From Owenia fusiformis (Eukaryota; Annelida; Polychaeta; Sabellida; Oweniidae): a stretch of 64,000 nt of DNA. Shown in pieces: positions 23,961-36,900 of the stretch; position 1 is the first letter of the stretch; every line of letters begins with the position of its first letter. Made by a program: the position numbers and the translations under genes. Under the pieces are notes generated by a model that worked only from the letters and a program-made list of their open reading frames with translations, was not told the DNA's origin and did no database searches. The stretch covers positions 4,531,730 to 4,595,729 of the forward strand of contig CAIIXF020000007.1 of assembly GCA_903813345.2 (NCBI GenBank), given 5' to 3'.

Positions 23961-23968
23961 TTGCTACC

Positions 23969-26900
23969 ATGGCAACAGAGGATGAAAATATCACCATGGC
24001 AACAGACTCTGAGATTTGTCAGCTGAAGAAAGACCTTGCTGCAGAAAAGGAAAATGTTAGACTTGCAGCTGAAATAGGTAAATAAAGTATATGCCTCCAA
24101 CAGTGAACTTTCAAAATCAATATTTTGTTGATTCAGATCAAAGGAGCCTGCAAAAGACAAATATAGTATGAATAAGATCTGCATTTGAAGCTATTTGGGG
24201 AATGAGCATTGCATGAACTACCCTGAGCACAGAAGCTGAATCAATCAAATGCAAAATATGCTTGAAATGGCTAAGAGCATCACAATACACAACCATTTAA
24301 CTACCCACATACGAAGTGAGAGATAAGAATGAGTTCAGAATGGTGTAAGAGTGTTTTCATGAATTCATTCAGATATGTTGTATGTTATGCATGGTCAGCA
24401 TTTTGCATTTAGGGTTGACTTCTTGTAATGTATAAGGCCTGTACCAAACATATTGACATGGGATAATGGATACATTGGATAGAAATAGGGAGATTTATTG
24501 TTAATATTATTTTTGTACATTTAAGGAAACACATTGCTGGCACAGAATGCTGAATTGACCAAACAACTTGAGGAGACACAAGAAAAATACACAGCACAGA
24601 TTGAGGTAAGGTTAACATAAACAGAGGACCAGAGTTAAAGAGTTGCTCAGGTGAACTTGGCAATAAAGATGTGGCAAAGGCAAGAACAGATTGCACACAC
24701 TACATGTACGATTTTTCATTTTTGAATAAAATCCTACTTTATTCTATATTTTTGTTTAGTTCTATATTTTACTATTGATTATCAATTGCATATATGCTTG
24801 TATGTGTATTTACTATTGATATTCAGGAAATAAATCTCCTGTTATCAATGATGTGGGTTCTAACATATCGTGTAGTTTTAGAAGATATGAGACATTTGAC
24901 ATGAAAAAGTATAGGGCATTCATCTTCATTCATTCATTGGTGAATATGGTATTGGTAACCCAATTTTTTGCGGGCGGAATTTATGAGAAAGGGTTTATTA
25001 GATTCTGAAGGCTATTATTTTCACTTGTAGGAGTTAGAACAGCAAAAGTTCTCCCGAGAGAGACAACATGAAGTTCAGGTACAGATGCAAGCATCTATGG
25101 TAGAAGAGATTGAACAACTGAGGTCATCATATAAGAAACAGAAGGAAGAGAAAGCTAATATGGAAAATGACCATAGAGCAAATACAGCACAATTGGAGTC
25201 AAAGGTGAATTGGGTTTACAGCTTTTGATTACTTTTTTTAAGTTGTAAAAACTATACAATACTGTCCAATGCCCAACTTAAAGTCTTCTCAAGGCTCCTC
25301 TCTAATGCTGCCCAAATGTATTGTTTATTGCTTTTTAAGATTTTAGAGTTAGGCAAAGTTTCTTAGCTATTGAAATGAGGGAAAAAGTGGGTGTGAATGA
25401 GTGTGGGGTGTTGAGCCTCAGCTAAAAGATGTTGAGCCTCAGCTAAAAGGTGTTGTGAACACCATGCCTTCACAGGGAGCTATTTACATGGGCTCTACAG
25501 ACTTGCCAACCTAAAATGAAAAAATGGGAGGTTGGCAGGTCTGGTTCTATGTGAGAAAAAAGCACCTAAAACCACATTGAAACTGTACATAGCTCCCTAT
25601 GTACACATTGAAGTCATATTCTTACAGCTGAACATGCTACAAGGAGAGATAGACAAGCTGCAATACAATGAGAAACAACTAAAGCAAAAGATCCGCCAGC
25701 TAGAAGACAACATCAAGGAGCTACTGGAACAGAAGGAACACACTGTCATAGAGGCTCTCAATGAAACATGCTCGGATGAACTCGCTGCCCTCTATTGTGA
25801 ACTCAGTCAACTTAAATCTGAAAAGGTAGGGTAGAAGAATAGATGTGTCTGATACAAACTTTTATTTTAATTTTTAATCCCAACTATTTTTAGGGGCTGA
25901 TATAACATTTAACTTGATGGATAAAATATATATTCCAAATTAGATAATCATATATCAAAAGTATCTCTCATGAACTGTAGTTACATGTGTTGCTTATGTA
26001 CCCCTTAGATGAGTCTAAGTAGTGAAACGAAAGAGCTGATGGGGATGGTGGAACAAATAAAGGCAAGGCTAATGGAGAAGGAGGCAGAGGTGGAAGAACA
26101 CAAGTGTCAGGTCACATCGTATTATAATAGTCTAGAGGTATGTAGAACGCAAGTGGCTCATAAGTCACAATTTATTAATTTTCTCAGTAACTACTTTTGT
26201 TTTCATGGTATTTTTATGTCAAATTATACTAGCCACAATTTTTTTGTGACTAGTGTTGGTGTTCAGCATTAGTAACAATTTGTTATACTTTTGTTATTGC
26301 AGCCAGATTGTTACATTTTATCATGTTAATTTTTAATGCCTTTTGCATTTTAAAACATGACCATTTGTGTTCTATTGTAGAAATGTCGTGAAGAGAAGCA
26401 AGAACTACAAGTTGAGTTACAACAAGCTCAGATGGATGCAGCCAACCATAAAAGTAAAGGCAATTCACTGTTCTCAGAGGTATGTACAAATATAATGATA
26501 TTGGTACTGTTGTTGTAATTTTGTAACTTTTCAGAACTTTAATACAGAAAACCCAACTTCAGTTGAAGTCAGATCATGGATTTGTATTATGATAAAAACT
26601 CCTATTGTAATATGTCAGTGCCAAGCTTGCCATTGTACCATTGTATGATTGGTCAAGACATGGTCACAAGTCATGAAAGATCAGGTGATATTTACTGGCT
26701 ATCAAATTCAACAATCTACAGGCTTCCAGGAATATCAATTCTGAAAGATGCACATGTGTCTGTCCACCTTAACAGAATAAAATGTCTTGTATAATAATCC
26801 AGATTAAGCCTCATCAGCTTTTAATAATGGATTCCTATTTTTACGTTCAGGTTGAAGACAGGAGAGTTGTTGCAGAGAAGCAGCTGATCTCTATGAGGGT

Positions 26901-29900
26901 GAAATATGATGCCTTGAAAAATGAACAGAGAATGACTAAGCAACATCTACACCAGGTAACATGACAGTGTAGTCTTGTATTAATCCCTTGTTAGCATGCC
27001 TCATATACCTCACCTCATCTAGAGAAGACAAAAAAACTAATGTATTGATAGAGTATATTTTTGTCTCTTGAAAGCCTCGACTTCACATTCCACAGCTACA
27101 ATGCAGGTGGTATGACCCTGTCAAATGAGCCCTTACTGATACAACTAGGCATTGTGCAATATACTTTTGTTTTGAATATTTTGTATTATTTTTTATTAGA
27201 AATTAGGCTTTAAATCTGACATTCGGCCAATGACCCATGAAACTTTTGTTTGTTAATCTATTTATTGACCTGAGCAATATGTGACTTCATAGTGCTGGCT
27301 GTAGAAGCGGGCCAAAATTGACATTTCAGCCCGCCAATGTTCCCCGGGAACTGAGATATCATTCAGTGCGTATACTTTTCCTTCAGTGGCAGTCCGTTCT
27401 TGCTATTTCCGCCCTGGGCATAAGGTGGTAATAATAGTAACCTCATTTCAGGGGCCACATAGGGAAATATTAATAGGTTATGATATAGGTTATTGGTATA
27501 TTATTTCACAAAACCTCACGTTTACTTTTCTATTTAACATATTATTTTTCCAAAATGTATCTCCTTCTGAATTCCTTGTTTACATATTGTAATTCATAAT
27601 TCCTTCTCTGTAATCCTAATATCTTCATTTTTCCTCATATTTCCTTCTGTGTCTAGGTGAAGCTGCAAATGGCAGTATTGTTACGTATGTCCAGCGGGAC
27701 TGATGCAGACCGTTCTAACAGTGAAAGATTACGCCAGCAGCTATCGCAAGCTAGGGCTGAGGTGGAGGCCTTAACTCACAAGGTCAACTGTCTCGAGAAG
27801 AGAGAGGTTAGGGATCATAGTACTTTTATCAGCTTGACTAAACTTTCATTAAATCAGACTGAAAAGTTTTGTATGCTCAATGTCAATATATTGTCTTGAA
27901 GAGAAACCAATTCAATTCAATTTTTATTTATTTCATAATTCTTATATAATATACACTATAAAAACAAGCCGCTAGACACCCTAGTGGGTATATGTTGCGG
28001 TTTAACAGAAATTATTAAAATGACATCTAGACTACATATAAAAGAAAACACTTATATTATTTTACATGTAGGTATATAAAAATGGTATTACAATTTATCT
28101 AAGGATGTACAATGTAAAAATGTTACAAAAAATCAGGTACCAGTATAAAATCAACAATACAGTATGATATTGGTATTATACATTATCGATAGATGAGTAG
28201 TTTTTTATATGAAGATTTGAAAATATTTAGAGTGGAGCATTTTTTAATATCATGTGGTAGAGCATTCCAAAGATTAGGACCTAGATAGCGAAGGGAAAGT
28301 TTAGAGCATTTAGGGATATGAAAATAATGCAATTGTCTTGTGTAATGATGATGAATATTAATGTTGATATCAAACAAGTCTTGAAATAGATTTTTTGGAA
28401 GACTGGGGTGCTTATTAAAGATTTTGCACATGAACTGACCAGTACAATATCTGTTGACATCAAAAATATTTAATATTTTAAGATCTTTAAATAGGGGAGT
28501 GGAGTGAGAAAGTCTATCCTTATTTAAAGCTAGCCTTAAGAATTGTTTCTGCAGTTTATGTAGACGATCATAAAATGATATGAATGTGTTACCCCAGATT
28601 ATGTTGCAATAATTTAATTGAGAGTGTATCAATGAGTAGTAAATTGTTTTGAAACTGTCTATTTGAAGTAGATGTTTAATGCGATAAAGAGAACCAATGA
28701 CGCGAGAAATCTTTGTTTCAACAGATTTTATGTGCTCTTTAAATTTCAGGTTTTTATCAATAATAATTCCAAGAAAGTCAATTTTTTCCCGAAAATTTAT
28801 GTTCTCATTGCATATTTTAAGATTCAAATTTGTTTGATTTTTTTGGGGTCCAAATAGAATAGCATTAGTTTTGCCAATATTAAGTGAAAGTTTGTTTGCT
28901 TTTATCCAGTCATCTATTGAATTCAAGTTTGCATTTGTTCTAGTCGTAAGTTCATTTAAATCATAATCACTATCAAGAAGATTGGTGTCATCAGCAAACA
29001 TAATAAATTTTAGATTAGGGGCAACGAAAGGCAGATCATTTATGTAAAGAATAAATAATAGTGGTCCAAGTACCGAGCCCTGCGGAACACCACAATTTAG
29101 AGATGATTGTTTAGATTCATAATTGTGAATGGTGACATATTGTTTGCGGTCTTTTAAATAACTTTGAAACCAGGACTTAGCTATTCCTCTGATGCCATAA
29201 TATTCAAGTTTTTGTACCAAAATGTCATGATTAATTGTGTCAAAGGCCTTGGAAAAATCTAATGTTATGCCAATGCTCGTTTCCCCCAAATCAGTTGATT
29301 TTCGAATTTGTTCAATGAAATATAAAATGGCCATGTAGGTAGAATTGAATTTCTGAAATCCAAATTGATAAGTAAAAATAATTTCAAAACGTTCTAAAAA
29401 ACCAGTGAGTTTGGCGTGCATGAGCTTTTCTAACAATTTAGAAAATACCGATAAAATTAAAATTGTAAGGATTTGTAGTGACACCTTTTTTAAATACAGG
29501 TGTTACTTTGGCCAATTTGAGGGCGTCTGGGAAAATACCAGATTTAAAAGATAAGTTAAATATATACAAGAGCGGATCAATTAAAAACTGTCTTGCAGAC
29601 TTAATAAGTGATGGTAGAATCCCATCAGGTCCAGGCGAGGAAGATTTTAGAAGACACATTTCTAATTCAAGCTCAGTTTTTGAGGTCTTTTTGAGATAAA
29701 TAGATGATTGAACTTTTTGAGCTCTTGCTAGGTATTCATTAAAGCATTTTTTGGATTTTGGAATCTCCTTGGCTAGATTTTTACCAATATTGGTAAAAAA
29801 ATTATTAAATCCATTAGAAATGATTTCATGATCTGTTGTTTCCTTTCCATTTATAGTGAATTTAGATGGCAATGCAGCTCTTTTGTTTTTTCCAAGTAGT

Positions 29901-32007
29901 TCATTAATGATAGACCAAGACTTAATGTTGCCACTTACTTCGGCAAACTTATTTTGATAATATGTACGTTTTGAGTATTTAATTATGTGCTTAAGTTTAT
30001 GGTTGAAGGACTTGTAAGCTTTACCTGTTTTGCAACAGGGATTTTTCAAATATTTGGTATATAGCTTATTTTTAGTTTTGGCAGAAGTTAAGATGCCAGA
30101 GGTCAACCAGGGTCTATTAGGGTCATGATTAACCTTGATAAATTTGGATTTGACTGGAAATGAAGAATCATATTGTTCCATTAACAAGTTAATGAAGATA
30201 TTAAATGCTATGTTTACATCTTGACTTTTATAGCAAGGGGTCCAGTCGACACCATTAAGTTAAAGTGGTAATAAATTGATATCAAAGTAAAAACAATGAA
30301 ATACTTTCAAAATCCTCTGGGTTCCAATCAGGCTTTATACATAGAAATCCCCCCTTAAAATTTTTTTAGTCACCCTTTACATGAATTAAAAATTGGTTAT
30401 TTTATTTCAGAGAACGGAAGCAGATTACATGGCTGATTTTCACAATGCATTTGGTGGCAATAATGAGAAAGACAAGAACCATGTGCAGTATCTCAGGGCT
30501 TTGCTGAAGCGAAAAGAGTAAGATGATTTGCTGGTTTGATCAGTTTTTGTGTCACCACCAGAAGTGGTGAAATATTGTTATAGTATTTAACTTTTTTGTG
30601 GGGGTTGGTGTTTGATAGTGGGCATTCGGCGGCTGTCACAAATTGCATGTGGTGACATTGTTAATGCCTTCCTTGTGTTTTATTGAGGCTTAAATGTGTT
30701 GAGCTAAATGGGATTGGATGTTTCCCCCTAGAGGAGATCAAAATTACCATTCAGTTGGTCTCAGCTATTGGTGCCTCTTATGTCTTCAGGTATGTGTCAT
30801 CTTTTGGATTTACACATGTGAAACAATTTGTTATTTTCAGTGAAGAAATAGAGAAGATAGAATGCGAGTTGAGAACCAAGCGTATGGTGTGCCTTGCTGA
30901 AAGTGACAATGTTTTGATGCTGCAGAGAAAGTTATTTGATGCTGAGAAAAGTGTTGAGAAACTATCAGGTCATAATATGAAACTAGGGTTGAAGTTAGAG
31001 GAGTATAAGCTCAAGTATGAGCCAGGTAAGGATCTGCATTAACACATAGGTATTTTTCATTATGCAAAGTTACTTTTTTCAAGGTAGAGAGGGAAGGGAA
31101 GGGGTAAATGTAAATTTCAACATTGATATCAATTTGTCATGTTAATGCCTTTTTTCTCCATTTTTCCTTGTCCATTCCCTTTTGTTTTAACAAATTGACT
31201 GTTTTTACACTGAACAAAAACATTTTCCCTGGAATACTGGAGCATGAGAATGAGATACACAGCGGGAGATATATGTATGTCCCGCTCCTTCAAGATATTA
31301 ATTCTATATCCCTCTGTTATGTACCTGAAACCTCACTCGTCATAGGATAATTCAATAAATTAGATGATTTCATTGTGTTCTGGTTCTCAAAATGTGTTTG
31401 GATACAGATATTGAATACTTAGCTCAATGTCTAAAAACTATTGTTGTTTGTTGTTCTTTCAGAATCTGTGAAAGAAAGAGAACTGCATGAGAAGGGTAAT
31501 TTAACAGATAGATGGATTGAGAAGATTCCAGTCTCAAAGAAAATGAATGATGAGAATAATGAAGGAGAAACTATTAACAAAAACAATGATGATAACATCA
31601 AAGACCCTAACCAAGTTGATGATAATACTGATAAAAATACTGATGAAAGTGGTGTTGAACAAATTAATACAGAAAATGATCCTAACGGTGGAAGCAGTAA
31701 TACGAAAACCAGCTCAAAGAGACATATGGGACCAGTGGACCAACCTATGACATTTAAATCAATCAAAACGAAAAAGGTTACAATGAGTGACAATGTCAGC
31801 ATAATGCCAGGTGATGACACAGGTGCTGACGACTCTTTGGAAATTAGTAAAGACTTACTTGAAAAGGCAGCAAAGTTAGGGGAGAGGAATCGTGAAACTG
31901 ACGAAGGAAAGAGTACGAGACGAGTGAGGGGTAAACAACAACATCGGAAAGTCATCCGAGAAAAAGACATGGAGACAGACATTGGTGATGGGTGCAAAAC
32001 ACAATAG
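23969..32007 (+). CDS. SPDL1: Spindly: dynein/dynactin adaptor and kinetochore coiled-coil protein
   Basis: Eleven coding exons: 23969-24077, 24526-24605, 25031-25204, 25628-25825, 26009-26137, 26381-26479, 26851-26955, 27657-27806, 30411-30517, 30841-31025, 31463-32007. They join in phase to 626 residues (human Spindly is about 605). The start ATG is in a good context (CTACCATGG). The protein is a long coiled coil. Known functional motifs are present: the CC1 box AAEIG (residues 33-37), which contacts dynein light intermediate chain; the Spindly motif GNSLFSE (257-263), which contacts dynactin pointed-end proteins, followed by the conserved VEDRRVVAEKQLISMRVKY; and LKLKYEP-type sequence before a polar, disordered tail. 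The protein ends CKTQ, a CaaX box; human Spindly is farnesylated at its C-terminal CaaX to reach kinetochores. Intron 8 holds an antisense LINE. Confidence 0.93.
27905..30260 (-). mobile_element. 5'-truncated LINE (jockey/CR1-like) with one frameshift, antisense in SPDL1 intron 8
   Basis: Reading right to left, 30258-29438 encodes the start of the reverse transcriptase region (RAALPSKFTINGKETTDHEI; LKSSSPGPDGILPSLIK; PLLYIFNLSFKSGIFPDALK; VTPVFKKG). 29484-28183 continues with the palm and thumb (LDFSKAFDTINHDIL; GVPQGSVLGPLLFILYINDL; the catalytic FADDTNLL) and C-terminal sequence ending FKSSYKKLLIYR. The two parts are in different frames, overlapping near 29438-29484, so one indel separates them. 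The endonuclease domain is missing, as expected of 5' truncation. The 3' tail, read on the minus strand near 27910-27935, is AT-rich with AATTG repeats. Confidence 0.9.
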
Positions 32008-32705
32008 ATTAGTTATAAGAATCAACTGGAAACTGCATCTATGGAACAATTTGAAAGCTCTGTGCATCCATTTCAAGACTTGGAATATGTACTTACTTTC
32101 AATATCATGATATAATCTATATAAATATGAATGAATTGGTAAGGTAAAAACTAACATTACAAACAGGCCTATAAGTTTATAACATATATCTTTATATATA
32201 CTATCGTATTTATATTGTATAAAACATCATTTGAGGTGCTTGTTTTAATGTTACCCCTCCAAAGGTGAACAGGTAAAGTTGTATACTGTACCTCCTTCAT
32301 GTCCTTTGTCAATATTTAAATCAAGTTGTTTCTACAAAAGTAGGCAGTGTATATTGTCTACCTCAGAATGAGATACAAAATACAATATAATATGTCAGTA
32401 TTTACATGTACTGCAGCTACAGTAGATTTACTTTACAGTACTTGCCAAAACTGCTGAGTTATAAAATCTATACATTTTCTGCCAAACTGCTCAATGGATT
32501 GAATGGAAATTTTCAGGTTTGTTTCTTGGTATGGAAATCTAGAACTGATTATTTTGCCATATAATGCCGAATAAGAATGTTCATTGCTGATCTTTTTTAA
32601 TGTAGGGAGACATCTATTGAATATAAACCAACATTGGAATACTACATGCTTAAATGTATATTCTCACTCTGTACTATGAAAATGAATAATATAAACATAA
32701 CTATG

Positions 32706-32711
32706 AATAAA
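32706..32711 (+). promoter_or_regulatory. Candidate poly(A) signal for SPDL1
   Basis: AATAAA about 700 bases after the SPDL1 stop codon. Other AT-rich variants exist nearby, so this is one candidate. Confidence 0.35.
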
Positions 32712-33007
32712 CATTATTAATCTATTTGTTGAATATAATTTGTAGTCTTGTAAGTATGTGAGCATTAGCATGAGTCTGTGACAGATTTTTTCATGTTGGA
32801 TCTCTTGTAAATACAATAGCAATATTTACATCTACATGTCTACCAAGAGAAAAATCTGGCTACTGATCTGCAAGCTCAATTGCTGAAAGGAAAACATCAA
32901 AATACATTAATAAACAAAGCCACCAAAAAAATATCAAAGAGTATTGTAAAACATAGCAAGATCCATCAGTACAACCAGTCATAAGGAAAACAAATCCACA
33001 ATATCCC

Positions 33008-33525
33008 AAACTATGATCTAATGAACAAAAGTAGAACATGTAGGTGGCCATTTTAATTAGGGGGATCCGCCAAATTGTTAAAGTAGCCGCTAAACGTTCA
33101 GAACAGCAAATCTGCCAAAATAAGAAGCGCCTAATTAATTAGAATACAGAATTTACAAGTACAATGCTCAGTATGCTATCATGATTATTTGTGGGGGTAT
33201 ATTGACATGGGGTATAAAAGACCTGGAATACACGACATATGTACATTCATTTGACATTTGATTTGCAAACTATGATCTAATGAACAAAAGTAGAACATGT
33301 AGGTGGCCATTTTAATTAGGGGGATCCGCCAAATTGTTAAAGTAGCCGCTAAACGTTCAGAACAGCAAATCTGCCAAAATAAGAAGCGCCTAATTAATTA
33401 GAATACAGAATTTACAAGTACAATGCTCAGTATGCTATCATGATTATTTGTGGGGGTATATTGACATGGGGTATAAAAGACCTGGAATACACGACATATG
33501 TACATTCATTTGACATTTGATTTGC
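33008..33525. repeat. Perfect 259-bp tandem duplication
   Basis: The block 33008-33266 is followed directly by an apparently identical copy, 33267-33525. The unit includes a member of the dispersed family with GGATCCGCCAAATTGTTAAA and AGCAAATCTGCCAAAATAAG. No mismatch was found by eye, so it is a very recent duplication or an assembly artefact. Confidence 0.9.
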
Positions 33526-33779
33526 AACCTAAACAAAATATCCACCCAAAAAATCCTAAATGATACAGGAATCATAGAGAAGAATACCTTCAGAACTGGT
33601 ATGGTGTTGTTATGGTGTAGTCAAATATGAGATTATTCCCTCACCAAAAGTTTTTGGAATTCTTTTTTCGGACTCTAATTTGAAAGCATGAAAATGAAGT
33701 TTGTAAAAGATCATGTTTGCCAAGATTTAAAATAGCCGGGGAATAACAAATTACAATGAACGATATGAATATTTACCTA

Positions 33780-33907
33780 GACGAGATCACGCGAGAGTAC
33801 ACATCAACGTGGCAGCCATATTTGTTTTTCGGAATCCGGACCTTTCCAGTTTTCTGGTTCGTACGCAGTAAATAACCAATAAAAGCGCATCAGAGTTTAG
33901 CGGATAA
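33780..33907 (+). promoter_or_regulatory. Putative ERP44 promoter
   Basis: The 130 bases before the ERP44 start are richer in CpG than their surroundings. They contain ACGTGGCA at 33807-33814, which resembles the core of XBP1/ATF6 unfolded-protein-response sites, and ACCAAT near 33873. Vertebrate ERP44 is induced by ER stress, so the match is suggestive, but the site is short. Confidence 0.3.
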
Positions 33908-36900
33908 ATGGTTACGATGAATTACAGCATATCTGTGATTTTGGTGGTAAGTGCTTAAATTGATCATAAGTTATTTGTAAAGACGTGTTTGATTTGTGAT
34001 TTTTGAAAAATAAAATAAAAAAACATGATGATGATCTATTTAGACTAGATCTACTCTAGCCTATTTTAATTAAGCTTGCTATGCATTGCATTTCAATTGT
34101 ATTGCAAGGCCAATACTAGTGAATTTGTGATAAGAACTATGTTAATACTTCATAGATTACTACTCCAGCTCCATTCTTTCATTCTCCATTCAACTTCAAG
34201 ACTTCCCCTCATAAATTTGGGTTACCCTTCCAATCCATTTATTGCATCAGTAGAACCCCAAAAAATAAGAAATTGGGAGACCATTGTGCAATAATATATG
34301 GAAAAGACAGTATATTCATATTGTACATGAATGACATTTGTATATTTCAGGTAATTGATCGGTAAACTAAACAGGCAAAACTAAAATCTTATAAGCCTAT
34401 GCCCTCTTCTAATTTAAAGAAGTTCAGCCATGTAAATCTTTTTGAAAATACTATGGCAGAGAAGCATCAAAATATAAAAGGCCACACCCTTTATTAGTAC
34501 TGGAAGCAATCCAAGATAAACAAATGTCATTTATCTACAATAGGAATATATTTTTCCATATATTATTGCATAATGATCTTTTGATTTCTTATTTTTTTAG
34601 GTTTTACTTACACAATAAAACTGTGAAATGGGCTGTACATTACTCCATTACTAGATCCTGCTTTTCAGTGCTATTATCTTATGTCACCTAGATTTCTAGA
34701 TGTATCTACAGTCAAAAAACAAAATACTTAACTTTGATCTTAAATAAAACAGTTAACGAATGAGACTACAATTACCTTGCAGAAGCTAGTAAACCTTCAT
34801 AAATATCAGCACATACTTCATAAACGTTGTTGCGTCAACCATTGAGCATAAGCACAATATCCAAGAAATATAAAATGAAATGTTAAGACTGACTTGCAGG
34901 CCAATAAACACATTGCAATCTGAACAAAATGCGTTTTTTCCGATTTTTGCTTTTCGCGCATTTAAAAAAGGCTTCATTCCCATCATTCTGATGGTTTTTT
35001 GTAACAGATTCGGTTGTGGAACCATTCTAAACAATGTTTCTGAACGATTATATAATGAATTTAGTATTGCTAATCTCTTTTTACTTAGGGGCGGGGTCAA
35101 AATATCGATGTTCATATGGAGACGAAAGTACTTTCGCAAGGGGGGAGGGGGTTTTTAGGCACTTTCGTTGACCAAAAAAACATCGATAATTCGGATCTGA
35201 TATACAAAAAATAATTGGACTTACCCACTTTTTCTGGCGCTATGTTCTGATAAAAAGGCTTGTTTTCAATAGTTCGTGAGCTTTTTTGTGTGATAGGTCC
35301 AAAATATCGGTAGATAAAGACGATAATTCGATCATTTTTCAAATAAATTCCGTACTTTTCCCTCCTCCTTTTGAAGAGTTCAATGCAGTTAAATTGCGAA
35401 CGTGTGTTAATTCACCGTAATAATAACCCGGCAAATAGGATACGATTATGCCTCTCATAAATCAATGTTTTTTTGAAGTGACCTAAGCTTTCGTCTAGAG
35501 GGGGGTGGGGTGGTTGTTGTCCAAACGAAATTACTTTCGTCTCCATATGAACATCGATATTTTGACCCCGCCCCTTACTGTGCATTATTCATACACAAAC
35601 ATTGACAATTCATATCTGAATGCCCAAATGAATGATAGGTATGATTTTACTCTGGCATAATCAAAGACTACACTGTCATCTAAGTGATTACTGTATATTC
35701 AAACATGACCGTGCTCTATTCGAATTTCTCAACCAATCAGAATGCAGCATAGCCAATATAGAACGTTCTCTAATTCTCCATAGATGCACGACCATGCTCT
35801 ATTCAATCTGCAATTTGCATTGTTTTGAGTGACGTCACATCTCAGCTGCACATCTGGGGCTCTGTCCGGGGATAGCTGTTCCTTCATGCCCGTTCCACAG
35901 ACACGGCTTTTACTAATTTTTATGTTTGAATCGGAATAAATAATGATAGGCCATTCAATATGGTGAAATTCAGCACTCGTTAGACAGAATGTTAGTACAA
36001 ATGCACTCACCTTCGGTTCGTGCTTTGTACAACATTCTGTCCAACTCGTGCTGAATTTCACCATATTGAATGGCCTATCATTATTTATTCCTTAACTCTT
36101 GTATGCTCAAAATTAAGCATTTTTTCAAAAATAGGAAAAATAACCATAAGATTTATATGGCAGAGTACACACATGTATATTTAGATTTTGTTCTGTTATT
36201 TTCAGTGTCAGTGTGTGTGTGTGCATTATTGAAAGTCAAGCAAACATTTAACAAGCAAGATAAAAAAAGTTTTGTTCTATGCCACATCTCTCAATATTCT
36301 GGAGGAAGGATTTAGATAATGCATATAGTCACTGTCCGTTGCCATTTCCTGTGTTGTCTTGATTTTCGGGGAGGGGGATTGGACATTTTATTGTTAAAAG
36401 GTCACATTTTTTATGTCAATATACATTGCCCTAGAGAGAAAAGGCTATAGTTTTTACTGTGTGACACATGGACAGGGGCCGACTCATTTATTTCAGAAAT
36501 CAGATGAGTTATGAATACATACATGTGTCCATTCTTATCTTGCAGGCCCTGATGGTGTGTCAGGTATATGGTGGTGCAACAGAACTCACTAGAGACAATA
36601 TTGATGGGATATTAGGTAAGTTGAAGAAACAGGATTAACATTTCATTGTTTTTTATCTGCAAATCACATTTTACAAAGGCTAGGACCACTCCCACTCATT
36701 ATTATATTTAAATATAATACATGTACTGGATTATTACCGACTTTATGTTGATGTAATAGGAGACTAGATTTCCAGGCTGGATCTGTAAAGTGACAAGGAA
36801 AGGCCCAAAAACACTGCATTGAAAATCCTTTAAAATTTTGGTAATTTTTGGGAATATTAATTCAAATGAAGCCTATACAAAAATAAGTTTTTAGGACACA

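Noticed and set aside
28672-28857. Plus-strand frame in SPDL1 intron 8
   Set aside because: It is antisense to the LINE reverse transcriptase.
31431-31997. 188-residue minus-strand open frame
   Set aside because: It is the antisense shadow of the last Spindly exon, whose low-complexity acidic composition leaves the complement open.
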